Source: Luteolibacter sp. LG18
Lineage (GTDB): Bacteria > Verrucomicrobiota > Verrucomicrobiia > Verrucomicrobiales > Akkermansiaceae
Assembly: GCF_036322585.1 (NCBI RefSeq)
Contig: NZ_AP024600.1
Coordinates: forward strand, 2,666,001-2,730,000
DNA: 64,000 bases
Direction: 5' to 3'
Shown: piece after piece, positions 16,993 through 25,566 of the stretch
Layout of the letters: every line of letters begins with the position of its first letter
Position numbering within the stretch: position 1 is the first letter of the stretch
Position numbers and translations under genes: made by a program
The notes under the pieces: model-generated
Databases searched by the model: none
Told to the model about the DNA's origin: nothing
The model's input: the letters and a program-made list of their open reading frames with translations, nothing else

Positions 16993-18338
16993 GGGGATTT
17001 GCGGTTGAGTGGGAACCAGAGAAGAGCGCAGGCGAGGGCGGTCAGCAGGCCGCAGAGGGTGGGAAAGGAGGCGAGGTGGTAACCGTCGGCGGGAGCCGGG
17101 CGGGTGAATTCCTTCACGAGGGACTGAAGGATCACGAATCCCGCCATTCCGATGAAAATCAAGGAAAGGATGAGGTGCGGGGCGCTCGCCTGGCCGCGGC
17201 GGCGCAGGATGAAGATCCCGGCCACGGCGAGGGCGGAGCAGAGGGTGAGGCCGGACTGGGTGTAGTTGACCAGGGTGTCGAGCTGGCCGAACCAGACGAA
17301 GGCCAGCGCGAGGACGGTTTGGAAGACGAGAGCGTTGAGCGGGACGCCATCCTTCGGGGCGAACCAGCGCAGGGCCGCGACGTCCCTGCCCATCGAGCCG
17401 AGCACCCGCGGGCCGGCCCACAGCAGCGCGCTGACGGAGGAGAACAGGCCGATGGCGAGCAGGCCGGAGGTCCAGCGGGCGGCGGCCGGGCCGAACAGCG
17501 AGCGCGCGGCGGCGTCCGCGATTTCCTCGTTCGCCGCCAGATCGGCGACCGGCGCTGCCTTGAGGAAGGCGGCGTTCAGTCCGATGTACAGGAACATCAC
17601 CAGCAGTGAGCCGCCGATCAGGGCACGCTTCACAGTGCTCTCCGGGCGCTGCCATTCCTCCAGTCCGTAAACGGCGGCGTTCCATCCGGAGTAGGCGTAG
17701 AAGACGAACATCAGCGCGGTGGCGAAGGCCGGATTCCAGATCGCCTTCGCGTCGCCCGCTTCCGGCAGCCAGCGGATGTCGCCCTTTCCGGGCAGCACGA
17801 CCGCGGCGATGAGGAAACCGACGATGAGGGTGAGCTTGATGCTGGTGGCGGCCACCTGCACGCGACCGCTGGTGCGGGCGCTCATGGCATGGGCGAGGGT
17901 GCCGAGGATGATCACCGTGTAGGCGGCGACATCCGGTCGCACCCAGTCCTGGCTGCTGTGGAGGTAACGGCCGAGCGCCAGCGCGGAGATCGCGGTGGGG
18001 GCGGCGAAGCCGACCACGGCGGAGAGCAGCCCGGACATGAAACCGAGCGAGGGATGATAGAGCTCGGTGAGGTAGTGGTACTCGCCGCCGGATCGGGGCA
18101 GGGCTTTGGCCAGCGTGGCATAACAAAGGGCACCGCAGAGTGAGATCAGGCCGCCGACGATCCAGAGGAGGAGGATCGGCGGGGCGGCGTGGAAATCGAA
18201 AAGCTGGTAGTGCAGCGAAACGAACACGCCGGTGCCGATCATGTTCGCGACCACCAGGGCGACGGCGGAGGCGCTGCCAGCGTGACTTTTTTCCGACACA
18301 CCCCTTTGTCGCGCCGATTCCGTTAGAGTGCAAGACAT
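16989..18338 (-). CDS. APC-family amino acid permease
   Basis: Inner-membrane amino acid/polyamine transporter of the APC superfamily. The 449-aa protein has about 12 hydrophobic helices and the family opening ALVVANMIGTGVFVSL (about residues 25-41), the helix-1 substrate-site motif G-x-G-x-F. Later motifs include YAYSGWNAAVYGLEEWQRP, the helix-6 type segment, and a conserved PRSGGEYHYL loop. The substrate is not predictable. Its stop overlaps the start of the lipoprotein gene by 4 nt, so the two are made together. It is divergent from the alpha/beta hydrolase. Confidence 0.88.
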   Translation of the reverse strand: MSCTLTESARQRGVSEKSHAGSASAVALVVANMIGTGVFVSLHYQLFDFHAAPPILLLWIVGGLISLCGALCYATLAKALPRSGGEYHYLTELYHPSLGFMSGLLSAVVGFAAPTAISALALGRYLHSSQDWVRPDVAAYTVIILGTLAHAMSARTSGRVQVAATSIKLTLIVGFLIAAVVLPGKGDIRWLPEAGDAKAIWNPAFATALMFVFYAYSGWNAAVYGLEEWQRPESTVKRALIGGSLLVMFLYIGLNAAFLKAAPVADLAANEEIADAAARSLFGPAAARWTSGLLAIGLFSSVSALLWAGPRVLGSMGRDVAALRWFAPKDGVPLNALVFQTVLALAFVWFGQLDTLVNYTQSGLTLCSALAVAGIFILRRRGQASAPHLILSLIFIGMAGFVILQSLVKEFTRPAPADGYHLASFPTLCGLLTALACALLWFPLNRKSP

Positions 18339-18403
18339 CGCCGGAGCGGCGGGCGAAATTGTCGCGGGAAATTTCTCCCGGTCGTGCGTATGGTGCGGCA
18401 GCG

Positions 18404-19276
18404 ATGGCGGGAATGGACGAGCAATACTGGACCGGGCCGGAAGGGCGGCGGTTGTGTTATGCCGAGTACGGCGATCCGGCCGGGAAACCGCTGCTGTTTT
18501 TCCACGGCTGGCCGAGTTCCCGGCTGCAAGGGTGGATCCTCGACAAGGAGGCGAAGCGGCTGGGGCTGCGGGTGATTTCGCCGGACCGGCCGGGGATGGG
18601 GCGCTCCGATTTCGCGGGCAAGCGGACGCTGGCCCAGTGGCCGGAGACGATCCGCGGCCTCGCCGGGCATCTGGGGCTCGAGGAGTTCCGCGTGATGGGG
18701 GTTTCCGGTGGCGGTCCTTACGCGCTGGCCTGCGCCGCGTGGCTGCCGGATTTGGCGAAGCGGGTGGCCGTGGTCTGCGGGGCTCCGCCGCTGGTGGAGT
18801 TCGCGGATCACTCCGATCTGATGTGGACCTACCGGCTGCTTTTGAAAATCCGCCGCCATGCTCCGGGAGTGCTCGGCCGGGTCATCGGGTTGTCCCGTCG
18901 GATTTCTGCGATGCCTTCCGACCGCCCGCCGATGAGCTGGATCCTCAAGTCGGTGCCACCGGAGGACCGCGACGCCATCGCGGGCGCGGGCGGCTACGAC
19001 ACTTTCATCGGCAGCTTCCACGAGGGCATCCGCCAGGGAGGGCCCGGCGTGGTGGCCGATGCGGATGTTTATCTGGATGATTGGCAGCTCGATTTTGCCT
19101 CGATCCGGATTCCCGTTACCTTCTGGCACGGGGCGCTCGACCGCAACATTCCGATTCGGATGGCGCGGGAGGTAGCGGCGAAGGTTCCCAACGCCGCGAC
19201 CCGCTGGTTCGACGACGAGGGGCACTACTCGCTGCCGTTGCGGCAGCTCACGCCGATCCTCGAAGATTTGGTGTGA
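18404..19276 (+). CDS. Alpha/beta hydrolase
   Basis: Cytoplasmic serine hydrolase of unknown substrate, 290 aa. The fold signatures are clear: oxyanion-hole FFHGWPSSR (about 32-40), DRPGMGRSDF, nucleophile elbow GVSGGG (Ser101), an acid residue in FWHGALDRNIP, and a C-terminal DDEGHYSLP histidine. The ATG at 18404 is favoured, with a second ATG three codons on; the frame is open further upstream but runs antisense over the permease gene. It is convergent with nothing nearby and is followed after 59 nt by the radical SAM gene. Confidence 0.82.
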   Translation: MAGMDEQYWTGPEGRRLCYAEYGDPAGKPLLFFHGWPSSRLQGWILDKEAKRLGLRVISPDRPGMGRSDFAGKRTLAQWPETIRGLAGHLGLEEFRVMGVSGGGPYALACAAWLPDLAKRVAVVCGAPPLVEFADHSDLMWTYRLLLKIRRHAPGVLGRVIGLSRRISAMPSDRPPMSWILKSVPPEDRDAIAGAGGYDTFIGSFHEGIRQGGPGVVADADVYLDDWQLDFASIRIPVTFWHGALDRNIPIRMAREVAAKVPNAATRWFDDEGHYSLPLRQLTPILEDLV

Positions 19277-19335
19277 ATGTGTTCAAATGAACATTTTTGG
19301 TGGCGCTGCGGGCAATCCGGGAGCAAGGTCGTTCC

Positions 19336-20382
19336 ATGGCCGAGCGTGGGCGCGGGGCGGACGGAAATCCGCTCAACCGGTTCGACCGTTTCCACGTGGA
19401 GACGGACGAGGACGCGTGGGTGGATGACGACCCGCGGCCACTGAAGACGGTGTTCCTGGGGGATGACTCGCAATCGATCCTGACGAAGAACGACGCGGAG
19501 GATCTGGCCTTCGAATACGGGCTGAATCCCTACCGCGGCTGCGAGCACGGCTGCGCTTACTGCTACGCACGGACCTACCATGAATACCTCGGGTTTTCGG
19601 CGGGGTTGGATTTCGAGTCGAAGATCGTGGTGAAGCGGGATGCGCCGGCGTTGCTGGAAAAGGCGCTGGCGAAGAAGACCTACCAGCCGGGGCTGCTCGC
19701 GATCTCCGGGGCGACCGATTGCTACCAGCCGGTCGAGCGGAAGCTGGGGATCACCCGTGGATGCCTGGAGGTGTGCGCGCGGTTCCGTCAGCCGGTGCTC
19801 ATGATCACGAAGAACACGCTGGTGACGCGGGATCTGGATCACCTCACGGAGCTGGCGCGGCATCAGGCCGCGGCGGTGTTCCTGTCCGTGACCTCGCTCG
19901 ATCCGAAACTGGCTCGGATCATGGAACCCCGGGCGGCATCACCGCGGGCGCGGCTGGAAACGATCCACGCGCTGGCGGAGGCGGGAGTGCCCGCCGGGGT
20001 GAGCGCCGCGCCGATGATCCCGGGGCTGAACGATTCCGAACTGCCTGCGATCCTCGCGGCGGCGAAGGAGCACGGCGCGAGCTTCGCGATGTACTCGATG
20101 GTGCGGCTGCCCGGCAGCGTGGCGCAGGTGTTCGGAGCGTGGTTGGAACGCCACTTTCCGGATCGGAAGGAGAAGGTGCTCGGAAGAATCCGCGCGGCGT
20201 ACGAGGGTGAGCTGAACTCGACGGCACCGGGATTGCGGAACCGCGGGGCGGGAGCGGCGGCGGGGCAGCTTCGCGCGCTGTTCCACGCGAGCTGCCGGAG
20301 GATCGAGCTGGCGACGCGGCCGCCGGAGTTGTCGCTGGCGGCGTTCCGAAGGGTGACGCCGGGGCAGGGGGAGTTGTTTTGA
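19336..20382 (+). CDS. SPL-like radical SAM protein (PA0069-type)
   Basis: Radical SAM enzyme of the spore-photoproduct-lyase-like group whose substrate is unknown. The 348-aa product has the cluster motif CEHGCAYC (C69, C73, C76) preceded by GLNPYRGC, then SGATDCYQPVERKLGITR and LMITKNTLVTRDLD, typical of this subfamily. The organism need not form spores; many non-spore-formers carry it. An upstream TTG at 19297 is in frame, but the ATG at 19336 keeps the usual length. It is followed by about 140 nt with no gene. Confidence 0.82.
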   Translation: MAERGRGADGNPLNRFDRFHVETDEDAWVDDDPRPLKTVFLGDDSQSILTKNDAEDLAFEYGLNPYRGCEHGCAYCYARTYHEYLGFSAGLDFESKIVVKRDAPALLEKALAKKTYQPGLLAISGATDCYQPVERKLGITRGCLEVCARFRQPVLMITKNTLVTRDLDHLTELARHQAAAVFLSVTSLDPKLARIMEPRAASPRARLETIHALAEAGVPAGVSAAPMIPGLNDSELPAILAAAKEHGASFAMYSMVRLPGSVAQVFGAWLERHFPDRKEKVLGRIRAAYEGELNSTAPGLRNRGAGAAAGQLRALFHASCRRIELATRPPELSLAAFRRVTPGQGELF

Positions 20383-20524
20383 GGGGGCTGCCTCCGACCT
20401 CCGCCCTGCGGAATCTGGAAACGTGGTTCGCGAATCGATGGACTGGGCGTGCATGGGAATAGGGGCATCCACCCAACCCACGCTCTCACGAGCGCGGCTA
20501 CGCAAGAGACGGCCACGGGCCGCG

Positions 20525-21199
20525 TTAGGGCTTCGCGGCGAGCCAGCTCAGGGAGGCGTTGTGGCTGACGATGGTGTAGGGTTTGCCACCGGCGAAGCCG
20601 GGCAGTTCCTCGCTGTGGCCGGGCACGGTGAGGACCCAGCGGCCCGGTTCGGTGCAGGTGAATTTCACGAGGCCGTTGTCGTCGGTCTTCAACGGGGTGT
20701 GGCTGCCATCCGGGGCATTGAGCTGGGCCTTCGCGCCTGCCAGCGGCTTGCCGCGGAAAAACACGCGGGCCTCCCCCGGGGTGCCGGTGGGGACGATGTC
20801 GAGGGTGAGCGCCGGTTCCGCGGCAACCTTGTCGGCTCCGGCGGGCAACCACCGGCCGTAGAAGATGGGGCGTCGGGCGGGCTTGCCCTCGGCGGCCCGC
20901 ACGGGGAAGGGGACTTCCGCCACCAGGGCCTGGTCCGGCTTCGCGCCGCCGAGCGTGTAGTGGTCGGACATCTTCAGCGATTCCAGCGGCTTGGTGTCCT
21001 TCGTCACCGGAAGTACGACGCCCGCTGGAGTTCCCAAGGAGTCGAGCGGGCCGGGGGATTTCTCCACCTCGGCATCGAATTCGCCGAAGCGGACGACGAG
21101 GGTGCCTTCCGGGCCCGGTTCCACCCACACGGAATGGGCGAGGGCGGCGGGAGCGAGGAGACAGGCGGCAAGCAGGCCGAGGCGCAGGGAGGGTTTCAT
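20525..21199 (-). CDS. Secreted DUF4198-type protein
   Basis: Exported 224-aa protein with a clear signal peptide (LGLLAACLLAPAALA, then HSVWVEP). It resembles DUF4198 proteins, which begin with a mature N-terminal His and carry Ig-like domains: a first domain with VVRFGEF, and a C-terminal carboxypeptidase-regulatory-like fold (VFFRGKPLAGAKAQL, KTDDNGLVKFTCTEPGRWVL). Members are found beside nickel, cobalt or copper transport genes. Here it follows a Cys-rich metal-type protein by 19 nt on the same strand, which supports a periplasmic metal role, though no transporter is adjacent. Confidence 0.65.
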   Translation of the reverse strand: MKPSLRLGLLAACLLAPAALAHSVWVEPGPEGTLVVRFGEFDAEVEKSPGPLDSLGTPAGVVLPVTKDTKPLESLKMSDHYTLGGAKPDQALVAEVPFPVRAAEGKPARRPIFYGRWLPAGADKVAAEPALTLDIVPTGTPGEARVFFRGKPLAGAKAQLNAPDGSHTPLKTDDNGLVKFTCTEPGRWVLTVPGHSEELPGFAGGKPYTIVSHNASLSWLAAKP

Positions 21200-21218
21200 G
21201 ATGGGGATGCGGGCGGGT

Positions 21219-21722
21219 TCAGGCGGCTTTCTTCAACTGCGGCAGGATGCCGGCCTCGATGGCCTTTTTCGCGGCGGCCTCCGGGTCCTTTTCCCAGGTG
21301 GCCTTGGCCTTGTCGTTGAAGAAGTAGACCTTCGTGCCGTGGTAATCGACCGAGGGGCTGAAGGGGGTGATGAGCGACTTCCGGTTGATCGGGCAGTAGC
21401 GCTGCGGCAGGAGCTTGATGGAGTCGAGGCCGAGCGCCTTTTCCTTGCCCTTGAACTGCGGCAGCAGGCCGAGCTCGGTGGAGACCTTCACGTAGTAGGC
21501 GGCGGCCTGCGGGTTCGCGTTCCAGAGGCGCTCGCATTTGCCGCAGCAGAGGGCGACGGGGGTGCCCTTGAAATCGACCTGATGATCGGACTCGACCTCG
21601 TCCTCGGTCATCATGGGGCAGTGCGGATTGGCCGGGGCTTCGGCGGAGGCGAGGCCGGTGGCCAGCAGGGACGCGCCGAGGACGAGGGCGCGGATCGGAA
21701 GCAGGGACGCGAAGAGGTGCAT
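21219..21722 (-). CDS. Exported protein with two YHS/TRASH-like metal-binding modules
   Basis: Secreted 167-aa protein with a signal peptide (LFASLLPIRALVLGASLLATGLASA is the hydrophobic lead). The mature part holds two similar modules. The first is HCPMMTEDEVESDHQVDFKG followed by ALCCGKCERLWNANP, with a CxxC-type site. The second is YCPINRKSLITPFSPSVDYHG followed by VYFFNDKAKATWEKDP, where the second cysteine site is lost. This resembles YHS/TRASH domains that bind heavy metals. The ATG at 21722 gives the proper signal peptide. It is probably co-transcribed with the DUF4198 gene. Confidence 0.65.
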   Translation of the reverse strand: MHLFASLLPIRALVLGASLLATGLASAEAPANPHCPMMTEDEVESDHQVDFKGTPVALCCGKCERLWNANPQAAAYYVKVSTELGLLPQFKGKEKALGLDSIKLLPQRYCPINRKSLITPFSPSVDYHGTKVYFFNDKAKATWEKDPEAAAKKAIEAGILPQLKKAA

Positions 21723-21861
21723 GGTTGGATGGAGGGTAATGGTGTCGGGTGGATTTGGATCGTGGGCGGTTGCGTCATTTGGACGCCGGGTTGCCATTCG
21801 GGGGAGTGGTTCGGACGGGAAAAGGATTGCGTGGTGCCGCCGGGCGTGGGGATGTTAGGGG

Positions 21862-22251
21862 ATGATGGAACCGACGGAGTCGTTGAAGCGGTGGGATGCG
21901 CTGGGCACCGTGATCTCCGCGTTGATCCTCGCGGGCGGCGGGCTGCTGATGGCGTTCGGCGTGTGGGTGGTCGGCAAGTGCAAGGAGATGTTCGCCGAGG
22001 TGGGGTTGGAGGGTTTGCCGTGGTTCACCCGCAGCGTGTATTTCCTGCAGAAGGTCCATGTGCTGGAATTGGCGGCCGTGCTTTTGCTGGGGCTCGGGGT
22101 GGTGGCGCTGGCGGTGGTTCCGGAGCGGCCGCGGGCGAATCTCTATGGCGGGTTGGTGGGTGTGCTGCTCGCGTTGTGCGGCGCGGCCACGCTGGCGACC
22201 TCGATGATCCCGCTGGTGTATATCATCAATACGTTTGGGCAGCAGTCGTGA
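21862..22251 (+). CDS. Small three-helix membrane protein, unknown function
   Basis: A 129-aa protein starting MMEPTESLKRWDAL, with three hydrophobic segments: TVISALILAGGGLLMAFGVWVV (about 16-38), LELAAVLLLGLGVVALAVV (about 68-86) and LYGGLVGVLLALCGAATLATSMIPL (about 93-118). I do not recognise the family. It is divergent from the metal-type pair, with 139 nt between them. Codon use looks like the neighbours. Confidence 0.65.
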   Translation: MMEPTESLKRWDALGTVISALILAGGGLLMAFGVWVVGKCKEMFAEVGLEGLPWFTRSVYFLQKVHVLELAAVLLLGLGVVALAVVPERPRANLYGGLVGVLLALCGAATLATSMIPLVYIINTFGQQS

Positions 22252-22287
22252 GGAAGGATCCGGTTGTCCGGCGGGTGGAAGGTCGCC

Positions 22288-22353
22288 CGGCCTATCCGCC
22301 ACCGCCAACGGAGCTGGCGGAGACAATCCGAAAGCGGAGCTTCCGGCTACGAT
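22288..22353 (-). repeat. Dispersed 3'-end repeat, copy 1
   Basis: The core at 22299-22353 matches 60425-60480 at about 50 of 55 positions, and weaker homology extends to 22288. On the transcribed strand it contains two hairpins: GAAGCTCCGCTTTC and CCGCCAGCTCCGTTGGCGG. It ends 6 nt from the stop codon of the minus-strand gene at 22360. Confidence 0.75.
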
Positions 22354-22359
22354 GGGCGG

Positions 22360-24081
22360 CTAACGGAACAACGACTCCACGCCCATCGCGGACTTTCGCA
22401 TGAACTTCGGGATCGAGTTCGGGCGGTGGCGGTGGAACCAGCGGAACAGCGGGCCGAGCACGTTCAGGGTGAAGAGGTGGTCGATGATGCGGTAGCCGCG
22501 TTGTTTCCGCAGCAGCAGCGCGGAGGCGAGGCCGAGCGTGCGGCGCTTGGTGTGGAACTCGCCGAAGTCGAGCTTGATGCGGTAGCGGGCGCGGATGGAT
22601 TTCGGCCAGCGTTGCTTGTAGGCTTTTTTCGCGGCGCGGAGGTCGGCGGTGAGTTCCTCGTCCGGCGGCAGGAAGTAGAAGCGGCGGGCGAGCAGGATGA
22701 GGTGGAAGAAGTCGCGCATGTGCTCGAGGTCGTCTGCGGGCAGGCGCGCTTGTTCCGCGAGCTCGATCATGCGCGGGAACAGGGTGAACGCGGCCTCGCC
22801 GGTGCGGAGGGCTTGGCCGGTGTCCTTCACGAAGTGGCGGAGGATCTCGCGGACGGCGTTGTTGATGAACAGCGAGTCCCAGTAAACGTGGAGGAGCGGG
22901 GGGATGCGGACGCGGCGGAAGAAGAGCTTCTGCGCGGCGAAGTCGCCGACATAGAGCAGGTCACGGATCACGGTTTCGGCGTGGCGCAGGAGCTCCAGCG
23001 CGGCGATGGCGCGGTCCTCGCCGAGGATTCCGGCGATGGCCTGCTCGACGGTCTGGTGGTCCTTGAAGATCCGCAGCGCGCACAGCGTGTTGAGACGGAT
23101 CCAGACGTCGCGGTCGTTCGGTTCGAGGAACGCGAGCCGTCGGAACCGATGCCAGCCGCCGGTCTGACACCACACGGAAAGCCCGGCGACGTTTTCCGCC
23201 GCGCCCAGCTCGTGGGCGAAACGCTCGTGGTCCCAGCCGGTGAAGGAGGGATATTCGCCCGCGCCCTCGTATTCCTTGCGGGCTTGGAGTTCGAGGATCT
23301 TCGGCTGCTTGACGGTGAAGAAGGCCTGGTTGAGCGGCAGGTAACGGAAGAAATCGCTCTCGCCGTGTTTCATCGAGACGATGAAGTTCGGGGAATCGAT
23401 ATCCTTCAGCGTGGTGGCGAGCGTGCGGCGGTGCCAGATGAGATCGCCGATGCGGTGAGCACCGACGGTCCAGGTGCGGAGGATGAGGGTCTTGTTCCGC
23501 TTTTCGAACTCGGGCAGGAGCTGGTGGAGCAGGCGGTTCGCGTCGGCCGGGGTCTTGAGGTGGAGGTGGGTGCGGATCGGGTCCTTCACGTCCACGCCAT
23601 CGCTCTCGCCGATGCGGAGGATGAGGCCGTCGAGCTGGGGAAAATCATCGAGCACGCCGCGGATCAGGCAGCGATAGTAGGCATCGAGTTCGGCGGGCTT
23701 GGTGCCCAGCTCGGCGACCACGGCGGGGGTGGTGGGGATGACGTCCGAGGTGAGCAGGATGCGGAGTTTCGACTCGCGCTTCACCCGGTCGAAGAGACGG
23801 GTGAACTCCTGGCGATAGACTTCGATCTTCGCGGCCACTTCCGGTTCATGGGCGGGGTGGGTGGCGAGGTGGGCGAGATCGTCGAAGGTGATGGTGTTGA
23901 ACCCCGCGGCCTCCACCTCGCGGCAGAAGACGGAGAGGTCGTCGGCGATGCGGTCCCAGTGCGCGCGGCGTTCCGGGCCATCGGTGGGGAGGGCGTTGAA
24001 GGGGATCTTCGACCAGTTGACCCGTTTCTTTTCGTAGCCCCGGAAGAACGGGCCGATGCCGTCGATGATGAACCACTCCAT
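22360..24081 (-). CDS. Large unrecognised protein, possibly a glycoside-hydrolase-like barrel
   Basis: A 573-aa cytoplasmic-looking protein with no signal peptide. The N-terminal two thirds alternate beta strands and helices in a TIM-barrel rhythm: EWFIIDGIGPFFRGY, GFNTITFDDLAHLA, RILLTSDVIP, LDGLILRIGESDGVD, TLILRTWTVGAHRIGDL, FIVSMKHGESDFFRY. Acidic residues at strand ends (TFDD, RIGESDG) recall alpha-glucuronidase-like glycoside hydrolases. The C-terminal third is helical and basic and ends in HRHRPNSIPKFMRKSAMG. I do not assign a family. It stands alone; a dispersed repeat directly follows its stop codon. Confidence 0.55.
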   Translation of the reverse strand: MEWFIIDGIGPFFRGYEKKRVNWSKIPFNALPTDGPERRAHWDRIADDLSVFCREVEAAGFNTITFDDLAHLATHPAHEPEVAAKIEVYRQEFTRLFDRVKRESKLRILLTSDVIPTTPAVVAELGTKPAELDAYYRCLIRGVLDDFPQLDGLILRIGESDGVDVKDPIRTHLHLKTPADANRLLHQLLPEFEKRNKTLILRTWTVGAHRIGDLIWHRRTLATTLKDIDSPNFIVSMKHGESDFFRYLPLNQAFFTVKQPKILELQARKEYEGAGEYPSFTGWDHERFAHELGAAENVAGLSVWCQTGGWHRFRRLAFLEPNDRDVWIRLNTLCALRIFKDHQTVEQAIAGILGEDRAIAALELLRHAETVIRDLLYVGDFAAQKLFFRRVRIPPLLHVYWDSLFINNAVREILRHFVKDTGQALRTGEAAFTLFPRMIELAEQARLPADDLEHMRDFFHLILLARRFYFLPPDEELTADLRAAKKAYKQRWPKSIRARYRIKLDFGEFHTKRRTLGLASALLLRKQRGYRIIDHLFTLNVLGPLFRWFHRHRPNSIPKFMRKSAMGVESLFR

Positions 24082-24305
24082 GGCGGAATTCGGGCCAGCG
24101 TGTCCGGTCCGTCACCGGAGGCGAGGGGGGATGTTTGACAGGATTGTCACAAGCGGGGCGCTGGAGCCGGAGTTCGGGCCGGGAGTATGGGGCGATTCGC
24201 GGCTGGTTTGAATAGATCCTTCCAGCGGCCGGTCATAGCTGTTAGAACGGCAGGCTAGGACGCCAAGGTGGCAATCCATGCCGTGGCCGTTCGCCCCCAG
24301 AAACC

Positions 24306-25457
24306 ATGAAACCCCCATTCCGTATCGCCATCATCGCCGCCCTCGGCGCCTCGTATCTGTGTCTCCATGCTCCGCACGCGCGGGGTGAGGACAAACCGGC
24401 CGACGCCAAACCAAAGCAGGAAGCCAAGAAGCAGCCCACCGCCGCCTCTCTGGTGGCCGACATGGGCAAGTCCGTCGCGTTCATCGCGCATGCCGCGAAG
24501 GACAAGATTAGCACCAAGTCGAAGGAGGCCCGCCCGTTCTGGAGCGCGCTCCGGGATTGCAGCAAGGCCATCGACCAACTGGAGGCCGGCGTGAAGGCCA
24601 ACGACGAGAACACGCTCAAGGGGCTGGATGCCCTCGGTGTGAGCGTGCATCAGCTCGCCGCCGCATGGGGGGTGCTCAGCGGTTCCCATGAGGGTGTCGA
24701 AGTCGGACCTGGCCTGAAGTCGCTCTCGAAGTCCTATGAAACCTTCCTGTTTCACTTCGGCCCGTCGGTGGCGCGGAAGAAGATGGGCGGCGAGGTCACC
24801 GAAGCCGAGAAGGCGCAGCTCGTGGCGGCGCGGGCCGAGGTGAAATCGATCAAGTCCCAGTTGAAGGTCATCGAGGGCAAGGCCAAGCCGAAGTCCTACC
24901 AGCAGCGGTTCGTCCACGACATCGTGGGGCTCTGCGACGAGGCGGACAAGGTGACGGGCAACGATTTGAACGCCTACTGCACTTACCTTTTCCAATACAA
25001 CCGGCTGAAGTACACGGCGCTCGCCTACAATTCGCTGGTCGACGACTGGTTCCCGGATTTCTCCAAAGACTGGAGCACCGTGGCCAAGGCGAAGCAGGCC
25101 CCGGGTGCCGGCGAGTTTTCCGAGGCTGCCGTCACCTACTACAAGGATTGGAAGTATGCCAGCCAGCCGGTTCACAAGGCAGGGGACTACTACGAGGTGA
25201 CCGCCTGCGTGTCCGTGATTTCGGAGTCCGAGGAGGCGACGTATGAGTCCTACACGGAGTCCTATTCGGAGGAAACAGCCACCGAGGAATCCGCCGAGGA
25301 GCTGGCCCAGGTGACCGAGGAGGTCTCGATCGACGAGGACGACCACGAGTCCTTCGCGGATGAATCGGACGGCACCGACACCGACGAGAGCATGGAGGAT
25401 GGAGTTGCCGACGATGATGGCGGTGGGGATGACGACGGCGGTGGCGAAGACGAGTAA
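24306..25457 (+). CDS. Exported protein with very acidic C-terminal tail
   Basis: A 383-aa protein of unknown function. A signal peptide (IAIIAALGASYLCLHAPHARG) is followed by a Lys/Ala-rich linker and a mostly helical domain (about residues 45-290). From about residue 300 the sequence is low complexity and strongly acidic: Glu/Ser/Thr repeats, then an Asp/Gly run ending DDGGGDDDGGGEDE. Acidic exported tails can bind calcium or other cations, but that is inference. It stands alone, with about 220 nt upstream that hold no gene and a terminator just after it. Confidence 0.65.
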   Translation: MKPPFRIAIIAALGASYLCLHAPHARGEDKPADAKPKQEAKKQPTAASLVADMGKSVAFIAHAAKDKISTKSKEARPFWSALRDCSKAIDQLEAGVKANDENTLKGLDALGVSVHQLAAAWGVLSGSHEGVEVGPGLKSLSKSYETFLFHFGPSVARKKMGGEVTEAEKAQLVAARAEVKSIKSQLKVIEGKAKPKSYQQRFVHDIVGLCDEADKVTGNDLNAYCTYLFQYNRLKYTALAYNSLVDDWFPDFSKDWSTVAKAKQAPGAGEFSEAAVTYYKDWKYASQPVHKAGDYYEVTACVSVISESEEATYESYTESYSEETATEESAEELAQVTEEVSIDEDDHESFADESDGTDTDESMEDGVADDDGGGDDDGGGEDE

Positions 25458-25481
25458 GCCGCCCGCGTTTGCAATGTGAAA

Positions 25482-25516
25482 GCCCCGCTTCCGTTTCCGG
25501 AGGCGGGGTGTTTTTC
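25482..25516 (+). terminator. Terminator after the acidic-tail gene
   Basis: CCCCGCTTCCG pairs with CGGAGGCGGGG around a short TTTC loop and is followed by a T-run (TGTTTTT). It lies about 25 nt after the stop codon. Confidence 0.85.
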
Positions 25517-25521
25517 AAAAG

Positions 25522-25550
25522 ACGGGACAGGAATGTCCCTACTCCTTGTT
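25522..25550. repeat. REP-like hairpin element, copy A
   Basis: Contains GGGACA-GGAA-TGTCCC, an inverted repeat with a GGAA loop, followed by TACTCCTTGTT. The same unit occurs at 45555-45582 (inverted), 45665-45692 and 54186-54211. It lies between two convergent genes. Confidence 0.8.
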
Positions 25551-25566
25551 GCTTCTTGGATACGAA

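Noticed and set aside
15892..18333. An 813-aa frame joining permease antisense-phase sequence to the lipoprotein
   Set aside because: The lipobox leader at 16992 and the 4-nt overlap with the permease stop show two separate genes.
24134..24150. TTGACAGGATTGTCA as a REP copy or -35 box
   Set aside because: The stem is short, lacks the TGCTCCTTG tail of the REP family, and has no -10 box at a proper distance.
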